Shown piece after piece: positions 46,561-60,900 of a stretch of 64,000 nt of DNA (the stretch's first letter is position 1; each line of letters begins with the position of its first letter). The DNA is from Euonymus europaeus. Taxonomy: Eukaryota; Streptophyta; Magnoliopsida; Celastrales; Celastraceae. The stretch is taken from NCBI GenBank assembly GCA_963580455.1, contig OY756967.1, positions 12,856,501 through 12,920,500 on the forward strand. Reading direction: 5' to 3'. The notes beneath the pieces are model-generated. The model had not been told where the DNA came from and ran no database searches. It saw only the letters and a program-made list of their open reading frames with translations. The position numbers were made by a program, and so were the translations under genes.

Positions 46561-49500
46561 ACACCGAGCAACTTCGATTGTCCGAAGTTGTTCGACTCTC
46601 TCTATGGAGGAGCTTTTAACAGTTTTGTCCATTTGTCATAGAAAGTTGGTGTTTTGGCATTCAAATAATCCTGGAAGCCCATTTTCGTAAAATTTAACAT
46701 AAAAGAACAATAAAAAGTGTATACCGAGCAACTTTGATAGTCCGAAGTTGCTCAACTCTCTCTGTGGAGCAGCTTTTAACGGTTTTGTCCATTTGTCATA
46801 GAAAGTTGGTGTTTTGACATCGAAATAATCCTGAAAGCTCATTTTCGTAAAATTTAAGAAAGAAGAACAATATAAAATGTACACCGAGCAACTTTGATAG
46901 TACGAAGTTGCTCTACTCTCTCTATGGATCAGCTTTTGACGGTTTTGTCCATTTGTCATAGAAAGTTGGTGTTTTGGCATCGAAATAATCGTGCAAGATC
47001 ATTTTCGTAAAATTTAACATAAAAGAACAATAAAAAGTGTACACCGAGCAATTTTGATTATCCGATCTTACTCAACTCTTTCTATGTAGGAGCTTTTAAC
47101 GGTTTTGTCCATTTGTCATAGAAAGTTAATGTTTTGGCATCGAAATAATCTTGGAAGCTTATACTCGTAAAATTTGACTTAGTAGAACAATATAAAATGT
47201 ACACCGAGCAACTTTGATTGTCCAAAGTTGCTCAACTCTCTCTATGGAGGTGTTTTTAACGGTTTTGTCAATTTGTCATAGAAAGTTGATGTTTTGTCAT
47301 CGAAATAATCCTGGAAGCTCATTTTCGTAAAATTTAACATAGAAGAATAATAAAAAGTGTAAACCGAGCAACTTCAATTGTCCGAAGTTGCTCGACTCTC
47401 TCTATGGAGGAGCTTTTAACGGTTTTGTCCATTTGTCATAGAAAGTTGGTGTTTTGGCATCGAAATAATCCTGGAAGCTCATTTTCGTAAAATTTAACTT
47501 AGAAGAACAATAAAAAGTATACACCGAGCAACTTTGATAGTCCGAAGTTTCTCAACTCTCTCTATGGAGGAACTTTTAACGGTTTTGTCCATTTGTCTTA
47601 GAAAGCTGGTGTTTTGGTATCGAAATAATTCTGGAAGCTCATTTTTGTAAAATTTAACATAAAAGAACAATAAAAAGGGTACACCGAGCAACATTCATTG
47701 TCCGAAGTTGCTCGACTCTTTCTATGGAGGAGCTTCTAACGGTTTTGTCCATTTGTTATAGAAAGTAAATGTTTTGGCATCGAAATAATCTTGGAAACTT
47801 ATACTCGTAAAATTTGACTTATTAGAACAATATAAAGTGTACACCAATCAACTTTGATTGTCCGAAGTTGCTCGACTCTCTCTATGGAGGAGCTTTTAAC
47901 GGTTTTCTCCATTTTTCGTAGAAAGTTGGTGTTTTGGCATCGAAATAATCCTGGAAGCTCATTTTCGTAAAATTTAACTTAGAAGAACAATAAAAAGTGT
48001 ACACCGAGCAACTTTGATAGTCCGAAGTTTCTCAACTCTCTCTATGAAGGAGCTTTTAACGGTTTTGTCCATTTGTCATATAAAGCTGGTGTTTTGGCAT
48101 CGAAATAAATTTGGAAGCTCATTTTCGTAAAATTTATCATGAAAGAACAATAAAAACGGTACACCGAGCAACATTGATTGTCCGAAGTTGCTCAACTCTT
48201 TCTATGGAGGAGGTTTTAACGGTTTTGTCCATTTGTCATAGAAAGTTAATGTTTTGGCATCGAAATAATCTTGGAAGCCTATACTCGTAAAATTTGACTT
48301 AGTAGAACAATATAAAGTGTACACCGAGGAACTTTGATTGTTCCAAGTTGCTCAACTCTCTCTATGGAGGTGCTTTTAACGGTTTTGTCCATTTGTCAAA
48401 GAAAGTTGGTGTTTTGGCATCGAAATAATCCTGGAAGCTCATTTTCGTAAAATTTAACATAGAAGAACAATAAAAAGTGTACACCAAGCAACTTTGATTG
48501 TCCGAAGTTGCTCAACTCTCTCTATGGAGGAGCTTTTAACGGTTTTGTCCATTTTTCATAGAAAGTTAATGTTTTGGCATCGAAATAATCTTGGAAGCTT
48601 ATACTCGAAAAATTTGACTTAGTAGAACAATAAAAAGTGTACACCGAGCAACTTTGATAGTCCGAAGTTGCTCAACTCTTTCTACGGAGGTGCTTTTAAC
48701 AGTTTTGTCCATTTGTCATAGAAAATTAATATTTTGGCATCGAAATAATCTTGGAAGCTTATACTCGTAAAATTTGACTTAGTAGAACAATATAAAGTGT
48801 ACACCGAGCAACTTTGATAGTCCGAAGTTGCTCAACTCTCTCTATGGAGAAGCTTTTAATGGTTTCGACCATTTGTCATAGAAAGTATGTGTTTTGGCGT
48901 CGAAATAATCGTGCAAGCTCATTTTCGTAAAATTTAACATAGAAGAACAATAAAAAGTGTACACCAAGCAACTTTGATTGTCCGAAGTTGCTCAACTCTC
49001 TCTATGGAGGAGCTTTTAACGGTTTTGTCCATTTGTCATAGAAAGTTGGTGTTTTGGCATCGAAATAATCCTGGAAGCTCATTTTCGTAAAATTTAACTT
49101 AGAAGAACAATAAAAAGTGTACACCGAGCAACTTTGATAGTCCGAAGTTTCTCAACTATCTCTATGAAGGAGCTTTTAACGATTTTGTCCATTTGTCATA
49201 GAAAGCTGGTGTTTTGGCATCGAAATAAATTTGGAAGCTCATTTTCGTAAAATTTATCATAAAAGAACAATAAAAACGGTACACCGAGCAACATTGATTG
49301 TCCGAAGTTGCTCAACTCTTTCTATGGAGGAGCATTTTAACGGTTTTGTCCATTTGTCCTAGAAAGTTTATGTTTTTGCATCGAAATAATCTTGGAAGCT
49401 AATACTCGTAAAATTTGACTTAGTAGAACAATATAAAGTGTACACCGAGCAACTTTGATTGTCAGAAGTTGCTCAACTCTCTCTATGGAGCAGCTTTTAA

Positions 49501-51999
49501 CGGTTTTGTCCATTTGTTATAGAGAGTTGGTGTTTTGGCATCGAAATAATCCCGGAAGCTCATTTTCGTAAATTTTACATAGAAGAACAATAAAAAGTGT
49601 ACCCGAGCAACTTTGATAGTCCGAAGTTTCTCAACTCTCTCTATGGAGGAGCTTTTAACGGTTTTGTCCATTTGTCATAGAAAGTGGTGTTTTTTCATCG
49701 AAATAATCTAGGAAGCTTATACTCGTAAAATTTGACATAAAAGAACAATAAAAGGTGTACAGCGAGCAACTTTGATGGTCTGACGTTGCTCAACTCTCTC
49801 TATGGAGGACCTTTTAACGGTTTTGTCCATTTGTCATAGAAAGTTGCAGTTTTGCCATCGAAATAATCTTGGAAGCTTATACTCGTAAAATTTGACTTAG
49901 TAGAACAATATAAAGTGTACACTGAGCAACTTTGATTTTCCGAAGTTGCTCAACTCTCTCTATGGAGGAGCTTTTAACGGTTTTGTCCATTTGTCATAGA
50001 AAGTTGGTGTTTTGGCATCGAAATAATCCTAGAAGCTCATTTTCGTAAAATTTAACATAAAAGAACAATAAAAAGTGTACACCGAGCAACTTTGATTGTA
50101 CGAAGATGCTCAACTCTTTCTACGGAGGTGCTTTTAACAGTTTTGTCCATTTGTCATAGAAAGTTAATATTTTGGCATCGAAATAATCTTGGAAGCTTAT
50201 ACTCGTAAAATTTGACTTAGTAGAACAATATAAAGTGTACACCGAGCAACTTTGATAGTCCGAAGTTGTTCAACTCTCTCTATGGAGAAGCTTTTAACGG
50301 TTTCGACCATTTGTCATAGAAAGTATGTGTTTTGGCGTCGAAATAATCGTGCAAGCTCATTTTCGTAAAATTTAACATAAAAGAACAATAAAAAGTGTAC
50401 ACCGAGCAACTTTGATTGTCCGAAGTTGCTCAACTCTTTCTATGGAGGTGCTTTTAACGGTTTTGTCCATTTGTCATAGAAAGTTAATGTTTTGGCATCG
50501 AAATAATCTTGGAAGCTTATACTCGTAAAATTTGACTTAGTAGAACAATATAAATTGTACACCGAGCAACTTCGATTGTCCGAAGTTGCTCAACTCTCTC
50601 TATGGAGGAGTTTTTAACGGTTTTGTCAATTTGTCATAGAAAGTTGGTGTTTTGGCATCGAAATAATCCTCGAAGCTCATTTTCGTAAAATTTAACATAG
50701 AACAATAATAAAAAGTGTACACCGAGCAACTTTGATAGTCCGAAGTTGCTCAACTCTCTCTATGGAGGAGCTTTTAACGGTTTTGTCCATTTGTCATAGA
50801 AAGTTGGTTTTTTGGCATCGAAATAATCCTGGAAGCTCATTTTCGTAAAATTTAACATAAAAGAACAATAAAAAGTGTACACCGAGCAACTTTGATTGTC
50901 CGAAGATGCTCAACTCTTTCTATGGAGGTGCTTTTAACAGTTTTGTCCATTTGTCATAGAAAGTTAACGTTTTCGCATCGAAATAATCTTGGAAGCTTAT
51001 ACTCGTAAAATTTGACTTAGTTGAACAATATAAAGTGTACACCGAGCAACTTTGATAGTCCGAAGTTGGTCAACTCTCCCTATGGAGGAGCTTTTAATGG
51101 TTTCGTCCATTTGTCATAGAAAGTAGGTGTTTTGGCATCGAAATAATCGTGCAAGCTCATTTTCATAAAATTTAACATAAAAGAAGAATAAAAAGTGTAC
51201 ACAGAGCAACTTTGATTGTCCGAAGTTCCTCAACTCTTTCTATGGAGGAGCTTTTAACGGTTTTGTCCATTTATCATAGAAAGTTAATGTTTTGGCATCG
51301 AAATAATCTTGGAAGCTTATACTCGTAAAATTTGACTTAGTAGAACAATATAAATTGTACACCGAGCAACTTCGAATGTCCGAAGTTGCTCAACTCTCTC
51401 TATGGAGGTGTTTCTAACGGTTTTGTCAATTTGTCATAGAAAGTTGGTGTTTTGGCATCGAAATAATCCTGGAAGCTCATTTTCGTAAAATTTAACATAG
51501 AAGAACAATAAAAAGTGTACATAGAGCAACTTTGATAGTCCGAAGTTGCTCAACTCTCTCTATGGAGGAGCTTTTAACGGTTTTTGTCCATTTGTCATAA
51601 AAAGTTCGTGTTTTGACATCGAAATAATCCTGGAAGCTCATTTTCGTAAAATTTAACAAAGAAGAACCATAAAAAGTGTACACCGAGCAACTTTGATAGT
51701 CCAAAGTTGCTCAACTCTCTCTATGGAGGAGCTTTTAACGTTTTTGTCCATTTGTCATAGAAAGTTGGTGTTTTGGCATCGAAATAATCGTACAAGCTCA
51801 TTTTCGTAAAATTTAACATAAAAGAACAATAAAAAGGGTACACCGAGCAATTTTGATTATCCGAAGTTGCTCAACACTTTCGATGGAGGAGCTTTTAACG
51901 GTTTTGTCCATTTGTCATAGAAAGTTAATGTTTTTGCATCGAAATAATCCTAGAAGTTCATTTTCTTAAAATTTAACATAGAAGAACAATAAAAAGTGT
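46561..51999 (+). repeat. 160-bp satellite array, block F (irregular)
   Basis: About 34 monomers without a clear repeating unit. One offset is visible: the pair TACGGAGGTGC (48,683) and GTTTCGACCATTTG (48,862) recurs 1,438 bp later, a 9-mer less 2 bp. Monomers are more diverged from each other than in blocks D, E and G, with single-base gaps such as ACCCGAGC near 49,602. No gene is visible. Confidence 0.94.
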
Positions 52000-54718
52000 A
52001 CACCGAGCAACTTTGATAGTCCGAAGTTGCTCAACTCTTTCTATGGAGGAGCTTTTAACCTTTTTGTCCATTTGTCATAGAAAGCTGGTGTTTTGGCATC
52101 GAAATAATCCTGGAAGCTCATTTTCGTAAAATTTAACATAAAAGAACAATAAAAAGTGTACACCGAGCAACTTCGATAGTCCGAAGTTGCTCAACTCTCT
52201 CAATGGAGGAGGTTTTAACGGTTTTTTCCTTTTGTCATAGAGAGTTGGTGTTTTGGCATCGAAATAATCCTGGAAGCTCATTTTCGTAAAATTTAACATA
52301 AAAGAACAATAAAAAGTTTACACCGAGCAACTTTGATTGTCCGAAGATGCCCAACTCTTTCTATGGAGGTGCTTTTAACGTTTTTGTCCATTTGTCATAA
52401 ACAGTTGGTGTTTTGGCATCGAAATAATCCTGGAAGCTCATTTTTGTAAAATTTAACATAAAAGAACAATAAAAAGTGTACACCGAGCAACTTCATTTGT
52501 CCGAAGTTGCCCAACTCTTTCTATGTAGGAGCTTTTAACGGTTTTGTCCATTTGTCATAGAAAGTTAATGTTTTGGCATCGAAATAATCTTGGAAGCTTA
52601 TAGTCGTAAAATTTGACTTACTAGAACGATATAAAGTGTACACCGAGCAACTTTGATAGTCCGAAGTTGCTCAACTCTCTCTATGGAGGAGCTTTTAACG
52701 GTTTTGTCCATTTGTCATAGAAAGTTGGTGTTTTGGCATCGAAATAATCCTGGAAGTTCATTTTCTTAAAATTTAACGTAGAAGAACAATAAAAAGTGTA
52801 CACCGAGCAACTTTTATAGTCCGAAGTTGCTCAACTCTCTCTATGGAGGAGCTTTTGACGGTTTTGTTCATTTGTCATAGAAAGTTGCTGTTTTGGCATC
52901 GAAATAATCCTGGAAGCTCATTTTCGTAAAATTTAACATAAAGAACAATAAAAAGTGTACACCGAGCAACTTTGATAGTCCGAAGTTGCTCAACTCTCTC
53001 TATGGAGGAGGTTTTAACGGTTTTTTCCTTTTGTCATAGAGAGTTGGTGTTTTAGCATCGAAATAATCCTGGAAGCTCATTTTCGTAAAATTTAACATAA
53101 AAGAACAATAAAAAGTGTACACCGAGCAACTTTGATTGTCCGAAGATTCTCAACTCTTTCTATGGAGGTGCTTTTAACAATTTTGTCCATTTGTCATAGA
53201 AAGTTAACGTTTTCGCATCGAAATAATCTTGGAAGCTTATACTCGTAAAATTTGACTTAGATGAACAATATAAAGTGTACACCGAGCAATTTTGATAGTA
53301 CGAAGTTGGTCAACTCTCCCTATGGAGGAGCTATTAACGGTTTCGTCCATTTGTCATAGAAAGTAGGTGTTTTGGCATCGAAATAATCGTGCAAGCTCAT
53401 TTTCATAAAATTTAACATAAAAGAACAATAAAAAGTGTACACAGAGCAACTTTGATTGTCCGAAGTTGCTCAACTCTTTCTATGGAGGAGCTTTTAACGG
53501 TTTTGTCCATTTATCATAGAAAGTTAATGTTTTGGCATCGAAATAATCTTGGAAGCTTATACTCGTAAAATTTGACTTAGTAGAACAATATAAATTGTAC
53601 ACCGAGCAACTTCGATTGTCCGAAGTTGCTCAACTCTCTCTATGGAGGTGTTTCTAACGGTTTTGTCAATTTGTCATAGAAAGTTGGTGTTTTGGAATCG
53701 AAATAATCCTGGAAGCTCATTTTCGTAAAATTTAACATAGAAGAACAATAAAAAGTGTACACAGAGCAACTTTGATAGTGTGAAGTTGCTCAACTCTCTC
53801 TATTGAGGAGCTTTTAACGGTTTTGTCCATTTGTCATAGAAAGTTGGTGGTCTGGCATCGAAATAATCGTGCAAGCTCATTTCCGTAAAATTTAACATAA
53901 AAGAACAATAAAAAGTGTACACCGAGCAACTTTGATTGTCCGAAGTTGCCCAACTCTCTCTATGGAGGAGCTTTTAACGGTTTTGTCCATTTGTCATAGA
54001 AAGTTAATGTTTTGGCATCGAAATAATCTTGGAAGCTTATACTCGTAAAATTTAACATAAAAGAACAATAAAAAGTTCACACCCAGCAACTTTGATTGTC
54101 CGAAGTTGCCCAACTCTCTCTATGGAGGAGGTTTTAACGGTTTTGTCCATTTGTCATAGAAAGTTGGTGTTTTGGCATCGAAATAACCCTGGAAGCTCAT
54201 TTTTGTAAAATTTAACATAGAAGAATAATAAAAAGTTTACACCGAGCAACTTTGATAGTCCGAAGATGCTCAACTCTCTCTATGGAGGAGCTTTTAACGG
54301 TTTTGTCCATTTGCCATAGAAAGTTGGTGTTTTGGCATCGAAATAACCCTGGAAGCACATTTTCGTAAACTTTAACATAAAAGAACAATAAAAAGTGTAC
54401 ACCGAGCAACTTTGATTGTCCGAAGATGCCCAACTCTTTCTATGGAGGTGCTTTTAACGGTTTTGTCCATTTGTCATAGAAAGTTAATGTTTTGGCATCG
54501 AAATAATCTTGGAAGCTTATACTCGTAAAATTTGACTTAGTAGAACAATATAAAGTGTACCCCGAGTAACTTTGATTTTCCGAAGTTGCTCGACACTCTT
54601 TATGGAGGAGGTTTTAACGGTTTTATCCATTTGTCATAGAAAGTTGGTGTTTTGGCATCTAAATAATCCTGGAAGTTCATTTTCTTAAAATTTAACATAG
54701 AAGAACAATAAAAAGTGT
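52000..54718 (+). repeat. Block G: 17-mer higher-order unit, copy 1 (2,719 bp)
   Basis: Seventeen monomers, one of them 159 bp. The word GGTTTTAACGG followed by TTTTTCCTTTTG is diagnostic, at 52,211 and 2,719 bp later at 54,930. The unit also carries CTTCATTTGTCC, GATAGTGTGAAG and TTCACACCCAGC once each. Confidence 0.9.
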
Positions 54719-57437
54719 ACACCGAGCAACTTTGATAGTCCGAAGTTGCTCAACTCTCTCTATGGAGGAGCTTTTAACGTTTTTGTCCATTTGTCATAGA
54801 AAGCTGGTGTTTTGGCATCGAAATAATCCTGGAAGCTCATTTTCGTAAAATTTAACATAAAAGAACAATAAAAAGTGTACACCGAGCAACTTCGATAGTC
54901 CGAAGTTGCTCAACTCTCTCTATGGAGGAGGTTTTAACGGTTTTTTCCTTTTGTCATAGAGAGTTGGTGTTTTGGCATCGAAATAATCCTGGAAGCTCAT
55001 TTTCGTAAAATTTAACATAAAAGAACAATAAAAAGTTTACACCGAGCAACTTTGATTGTCCGAAGATGCCCAACTCTTTCTATGGAGGTGCTTTTAACGT
55101 TTTTGTCCATTTGTCATAAAAAGTTGGTGTTTTGGCATCGAAATAATCCTGGAAGCTCATTTTTGTAAAATTTAACATAAAAGAACAATAAAAAGTGTAC
55201 ACCGAGCAACTTCATTTGTCCGAAGATGCCCAACTCTTTCTATGTAGGAGCTTTTAACGGTTTTGTCCATTTGTCATAGAAAGTTAATGTTTTGGCATCG
55301 AAATAATCTTGGAAGCTTATAGTCGTAAAATTTGACTTACTAGAACGATATAAAGTGTACACCGAGCAACTTTGATAGTCCGAAGTTGCTCAACTCTCTC
55401 TATGGAGGAGCTTTTAACGGTTTTGTCCATTTGTCATAGAAAGTTGGTGTTTTGGCATCGAAATAATCCTGGAAGTTCATTTTCTTAAAATTTAACGTAG
55501 AAGAACAATAAAAAGTGTACACCGAGCAACTTTTATAGTCCGAAGTTGCTCAACTCTCTCTATGGAGGAGCTTTTAACGGTTTTGTTCATTTGTCATAGA
55601 AAGTTGCTGTTTTGGCATCGAAATAATCCTGGAAGCTCATTTTCGTAAAATTTAACATAAAGAACAATAAAAAGTGTACACCGAGCAACTTTGATAGTCC
55701 GAAGTTGCTCAACTCTCTCTATGGAGGAGGTTTTAACGGTTTTTTCCTTTTGTCATAGAGAGTTGGTGTTTTAGCATCGAAATAATCCTGGAAGCTCATT
55801 TTCGTAAAATTTAACATAAAAGAACAATAAAAAGTGTACACCGAGCAACTTTGATTGTCCGAAGATTCTCAACTCTTTCTATGGAGGTGCTTTTAACAAT
55901 TTTGTCCATTTGTCATAGAAAGTTAACGTTTTCGCATCGAAATAATCTTGGAAGCTTATACTCGTAAAATTTGACTTAGATGAACAATATAAAGTGTACA
56001 CCGAGCAACTTTGATAGTACGAAGTTGGTCAACTCTCCCTATGGAGGAGCTATTAACGGTTTCGTCCATTTGTCATAGAAAGTAGGTGTTTTGGCATCGA
56101 AATAATCGTGCAAGCTCATTTTCATAAAATTTAACATAAAAGAACAATAAAAAGTGTACACAGAGCAACTTTTATTGTCCGAAGTTGCTCAACTCTTTCT
56201 ATGGAGGAGCTTTTAACGGTTTTGTCCATTTATCATAGAAAGTTAATGTTTTGGCATCGAAATAATCTTGGAAGCTTATACTCGTAAAATTTGACTTAGT
56301 AGAACAATATAAATTGTACACCGAGCAACTTCGATTGTCCGAAGTTGCTCAACTCTCTCTATGGAGGTGTTTCTAACGGTTTTGTCAATTTGTCATAGAA
56401 AGTTGGTGTTTTGGAATCGAAATAATCCTGGAAGCTCATTTTCGTAAAATTTAACATAGAAGAACAATAAAAAGTGTACACAGAGCAACTTTGATAGTGT
56501 GAAGTTGCTCAACTCTCTCTATTGAGGAGCTTTTAACGGTTTTGTCCATTTGTCATAGAAAGTTGGTGGTCTAGCATCGAAATAATCGTGCAAGCTCATT
56601 TCCGTAAAATTTAACAAAAAAGAACAATAAAAAGTGTACACCGAGCAACTTTGATTGTCCGAAGTTGCCCAACTCTCTCTATGGAGGAGCTTTTAACGGT
56701 TTTGTCCATTTGTCATAGAAAGTTAATGTTTTGGCATCGAAATAATCTTGGAAGCTTATACTCGTAAAATTTAACATAAAAGAACAATAAAAAGTTCACA
56801 CCCAGCAACTTTGATTGTCCGAAGTTGCTCAACTCTCTCTATGGAGGAGGTTTTAACGATTTTGTCCATTTGTCATAGAAAGTTGGTGTTTTGGCATCGA
56901 AATAACCCTGGAAGCTCATTTTCGTAAAATTTAACATAGAAGAATAATAAAAAGTTTACACCGAGCAACTTCGATAGTCCGAAGATGCTCAACTCTCTCT
57001 ATGGAGGAGCTTTTAACGGTTTTGTCCATTTGCCATAGAAAGTTGGTGTTTTGGCATCGAAATAACCCTGGAAGCTCATTTTCGTAAACTTTAACATAAA
57101 AGAACAATAAAAAGTGTACACCGAGCAACTTTGATTGTCCGAAGATGCCCAACTCTTTCTATGGAGGTGCTTTTAACGGTTTTGTCCATTTGTCATAGAA
57201 AGTTAATGTTTTGGCATCGAAATAATCTTGGAAGCTTATACTTGTAAAATTTGACTTAGTAGAACAATATAAAGTGTACCCCGAGTAACTTTGATTTTCC
57301 GAAGTTGCTCGACACTCTTTATGGAGGAGGTTTTAACGGTTTTGTCCATTTGTCATAGAAAGTTGGTGTTTTGGCATCTAAATAATCCTGGAAGTTCATT
57401 TTCTTAAAATTTAACATAGAAGAACAATAAAAAGTGT
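54719..57437 (+). repeat. Block G: 17-mer higher-order unit, copy 2 (2,719 bp)
   Basis: Direct copy of the preceding unit with scattered single-base changes, for example GTCTGGCATC near 53,850 against GTCTAGCATC near 56,570. All diagnostic words recur at an offset of 2,719 bp. Confidence 0.9.
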
Positions 57438-57917
57438 ACACCGAGCAACTTTGATAGTCCGAAGTTGCTCAACTCTCTCTATGGAGGAGCTTTTAACGTT
57501 TTTGTCCATTTGTCATAGAAAGCTGGTGTTTTGGCATCGAAATAATCCTGGAAGCTCATTTTCGTAAAATTTAACATAAAAGAACAATAAAAAGTGTACA
57601 CCGAGCAACTTCGATAGTCCGAAGTTGCTCAACTCTCTCTATGGAGGAGGTTTTAACGGTTTTTTCCTTTTGTCATAGAGAGTTGGTGTTTTGGCATCGA
57701 AATAATCCTGGAAGCTCATTTTCGTAAAATTTAACATAAAAGAACAATAAAAAGTTTACACCGAGCAACTTTGATTGTCCGAAGATGCCCAACTCTTTCT
57801 ATGGAGGTGCTTTTAACGTTTTTGTCCATTTGTCATAAAAAGTTGGTGTTTTGGCATCGAAATAATCCTGGAAGCTCATTTTTGTAAAATTTAACATAAA
57901 AGAACAATAAAAAGTGT
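57438..57917 (+). repeat. Block G: partial third copy of the 17-mer
   Basis: The first three monomers of the 17-mer recur (TTTTTCCTTTTG at the expected place, 57,649 for the preceding GG). The likeness continues a few tens of bases into the next monomer (CTTCATTTGTCC near 57,930) and is then lost. Confidence 0.85.
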
Positions 57918-60900
57918 ACACCGAGCAACTTCATTTGTCCGAAGTTGCTCAACTCTTTCTATGGAGGAGCTTTTAACGGTTTTGTCCATTTGTCATGGAA
58001 AGTTGGTGTTTTGGCATCGAAATAATCCTGGAAGCTCATTTTCGTAAAATTTAACATAAAAGAACAATAAAAAGTGTACACCGAGCAACTTTGATAATCC
58101 GAAGATGCTCAACTCTCTCTATGGAGAAGCTTTTAACGGTTTTGTCCATTTGTCATAGAAAGTTGGTGTTTTGGCATCGAAATAATCCTGGAAGTTCATT
58201 TTCTTAAAATTTAACGTAGAAGAACAATAAAAAGGGCACACCGAGCAACTTTGATAGTCCGAAGTTGCTCAACTCTCTCTATGGAGGAGCTTTTAACGGT
58301 TTTGTTCATTTGTCATAGAAAGTTGCTGTTTTGGCATCGAAATAATCCTGGAAGCAAATTTTCGTAAAATTTAACATAAAGAACAATAAAAAGTGTACAC
58401 CGAGCAACTTTGATAGTCCGAAGTTGCTCAACTCTCTCTATGCAGCAGCTTTTAACGGTTTTGTCCATTTGTCATAAAAAGTTCGTGTTTTGACATCGAA
58501 ATAATCCTGCAAGCTCATTTTCGTAAAATTTAACAAAGAAGAAGCATAAAAAGTGTACACCGAGCAACTTTGATAGTCCGAAGTTGCTCAACTCTCTCTA
58601 TGGATAAGCTTTTAACGGTTTTTTCCATTTGTCATAGAAAGTTGGTGTTTTGGCATCGAAATAATTTGCAAGCTCATTTTCGTAAAATTTAACATATAAG
58701 AACAATAAAAGGTGTACACCGAGCAACTTTGATAGTCCAAAGTTGCTCAACTCTCTCTACGGAGGAGCTTTTAACGGTTTTGTCCATTTATCATAGAAAG
58801 TTGGTGTTTTGGCATCGAAATAATCCTGGAAGCTCATTTTCGTAAAATTTAACATAAAAGAACAATAAAAAGTGTACACCGAGAAACTTCGATAGTCCGA
58901 AGTTGCTCAACTCTCTCTATGGAGGAGGTTTTAATGGTTTTTTCCATTTGTCATAGAAAGTTGGTGTTTTGGCATCGAAATAATCCTGGAAGCTCATTTT
59001 CGTAAAATTTAACTTAGAAGAACAATAAAAAGTGTACACCGAGCAACTTTGATAGTCCGAAGTTTCTCAACTCTCTCTATGAAGGAGCTTTTAACGGTTT
59101 TGTCCATTTTTCATAGAAAGTTGGTGTTTTGGCATCGAAATAATCCTGGAAGCTCATTTTCGTAAAATTTAACATAAAAGAACAATAAAAAGTGTACACC
59201 GAGCAACTTTGATAGTCCGAAGATGCCCAACTCTTTCTATGGAGGTGCTTTTAACGGTTTTGTCCATTTGTCATAGAAAGTTGGTGTTTTGCATCGAAAT
59301 AATCCTGGAAGCTCATTTTCATAAAATTTAACATAAAGAACAATAAAAAGTGTACACCGAGCAACTTTGATAGTTCGAAGTTGCTCAACTCTCTCTATGG
59401 AGCAGCTTTTATTGGTTTTGTCCATTTGTCACAAAAAGTTGGTGTTTTGGCATCGAATTAATCCTGGAAGCTCATTTTCGTAAAATTTAACATAAAAGAA
59501 CCATAAAAAGTGTACACCGAGCAACTTTGATAGTCCGAAGATGCCCAACTCTTTCTATGGAGGTGCTTTTAACGGTTTTGTCCATTTGTCCTGGAAAGTT
59601 GGTGTTTTGGCAACGAAATAATACTGGAAGCTCATTTTCGTAAAATGTAACATAAAGAACAATAAAAAGTGTACACCGAGCAACTTTGATAGTTCGAAGT
59701 TGCTCAACTCTCTCTATGGAGCAGCTTTTAACGGTTTTGTCCATTTGTCATTAAAAGTTCGTGTTTTGACATCGAAATAATCCTGGAAGCTCATTTTCGT
59801 AAAATTTAACATAAAAGAACAATAAAAAGTGTACGCCGATCAACTTCGATAGTCCGAAGTTGCTCAACTCTCTCTATGCAGGAGGTTTTAACGGTTTTGT
59901 CCGTTTATCATAGAAAGTTCGTGTTTTGACATCGAAATAATCGTGCAAGCTCATTTTCGTAAAATTTAACATAAAAGAACAATAAAAGGTGTACACCGAG
60001 AAACTTTGATAGTCCGAAGTTGCTCAACTCTCTCTATGGAGGAGGATTTAACGGTTTTATACATTTGTCGTAGAAAGTTGGTGTTTTGGCATCGAAATAA
60101 TCCTGGAAGCTCATTTTCGTAAAATTTAACATAAAAGAACAATAAAAAGTGTACACCGAGCAACTTCGATTGTCCGAAGATGCCCAACTCTTTCTATAGA
60201 GGAGCTTTTAACGGTTTTGTCCATTTGTCATAAAAAGTTAATGTTTTGGCATCGAAATAATCCTGGAAGCTTATACTCGTAAAATTTGACTTAGTAGAAC
60301 AATATAAAGTGTACACCGAGGAACTTTGATTGTCCAAAGTTGCCCGACTCTCTCTATGGAGGGGCTTTTAACGGTTTTGTCCATTTGTCATAGAAAGCTA
60401 GTGTTTTGGCATCGAAATAATCTTGGAAGCTCATTTTTATAAAATTTAACATAAAGAACAATAAAAAGTGTACACCGAGCAACTTTGATAGTTCGAAGTT
60501 GCTCAACTCTCTCTATGGAGCAGCTTTTAACGGTTTTGTCCATTTGTCATAAAAAGTTCGTGTTTTGACATCGAAATAATCCTGGAAGCTCATTTTCGTA
60601 AAATTTAACAAAGAAGAACCATAAAAAGTGTACACCGAGCAACTTTGATAGTCCGAAGTTGCTCAACTCTCTCTATGGAGGATCTTTTAACGATTTTTTC
60701 CATTTGTCATAGAAAGTTGTTGTTTTGACATCGAAATAATCGTGCAAGCTCATTTTCGTAAAATTTAACATAAAAGAACAATAAAATGTGTACACCGAGA
60801 AACTTTGATAGTCCGAAGTTGCTCAACTCTCTCTATGGAGGAGCTTTTAACGGTTTTGTCCATTTGTCATAGAAAGTTGGTGTTTTGGCATTGAAATAAT

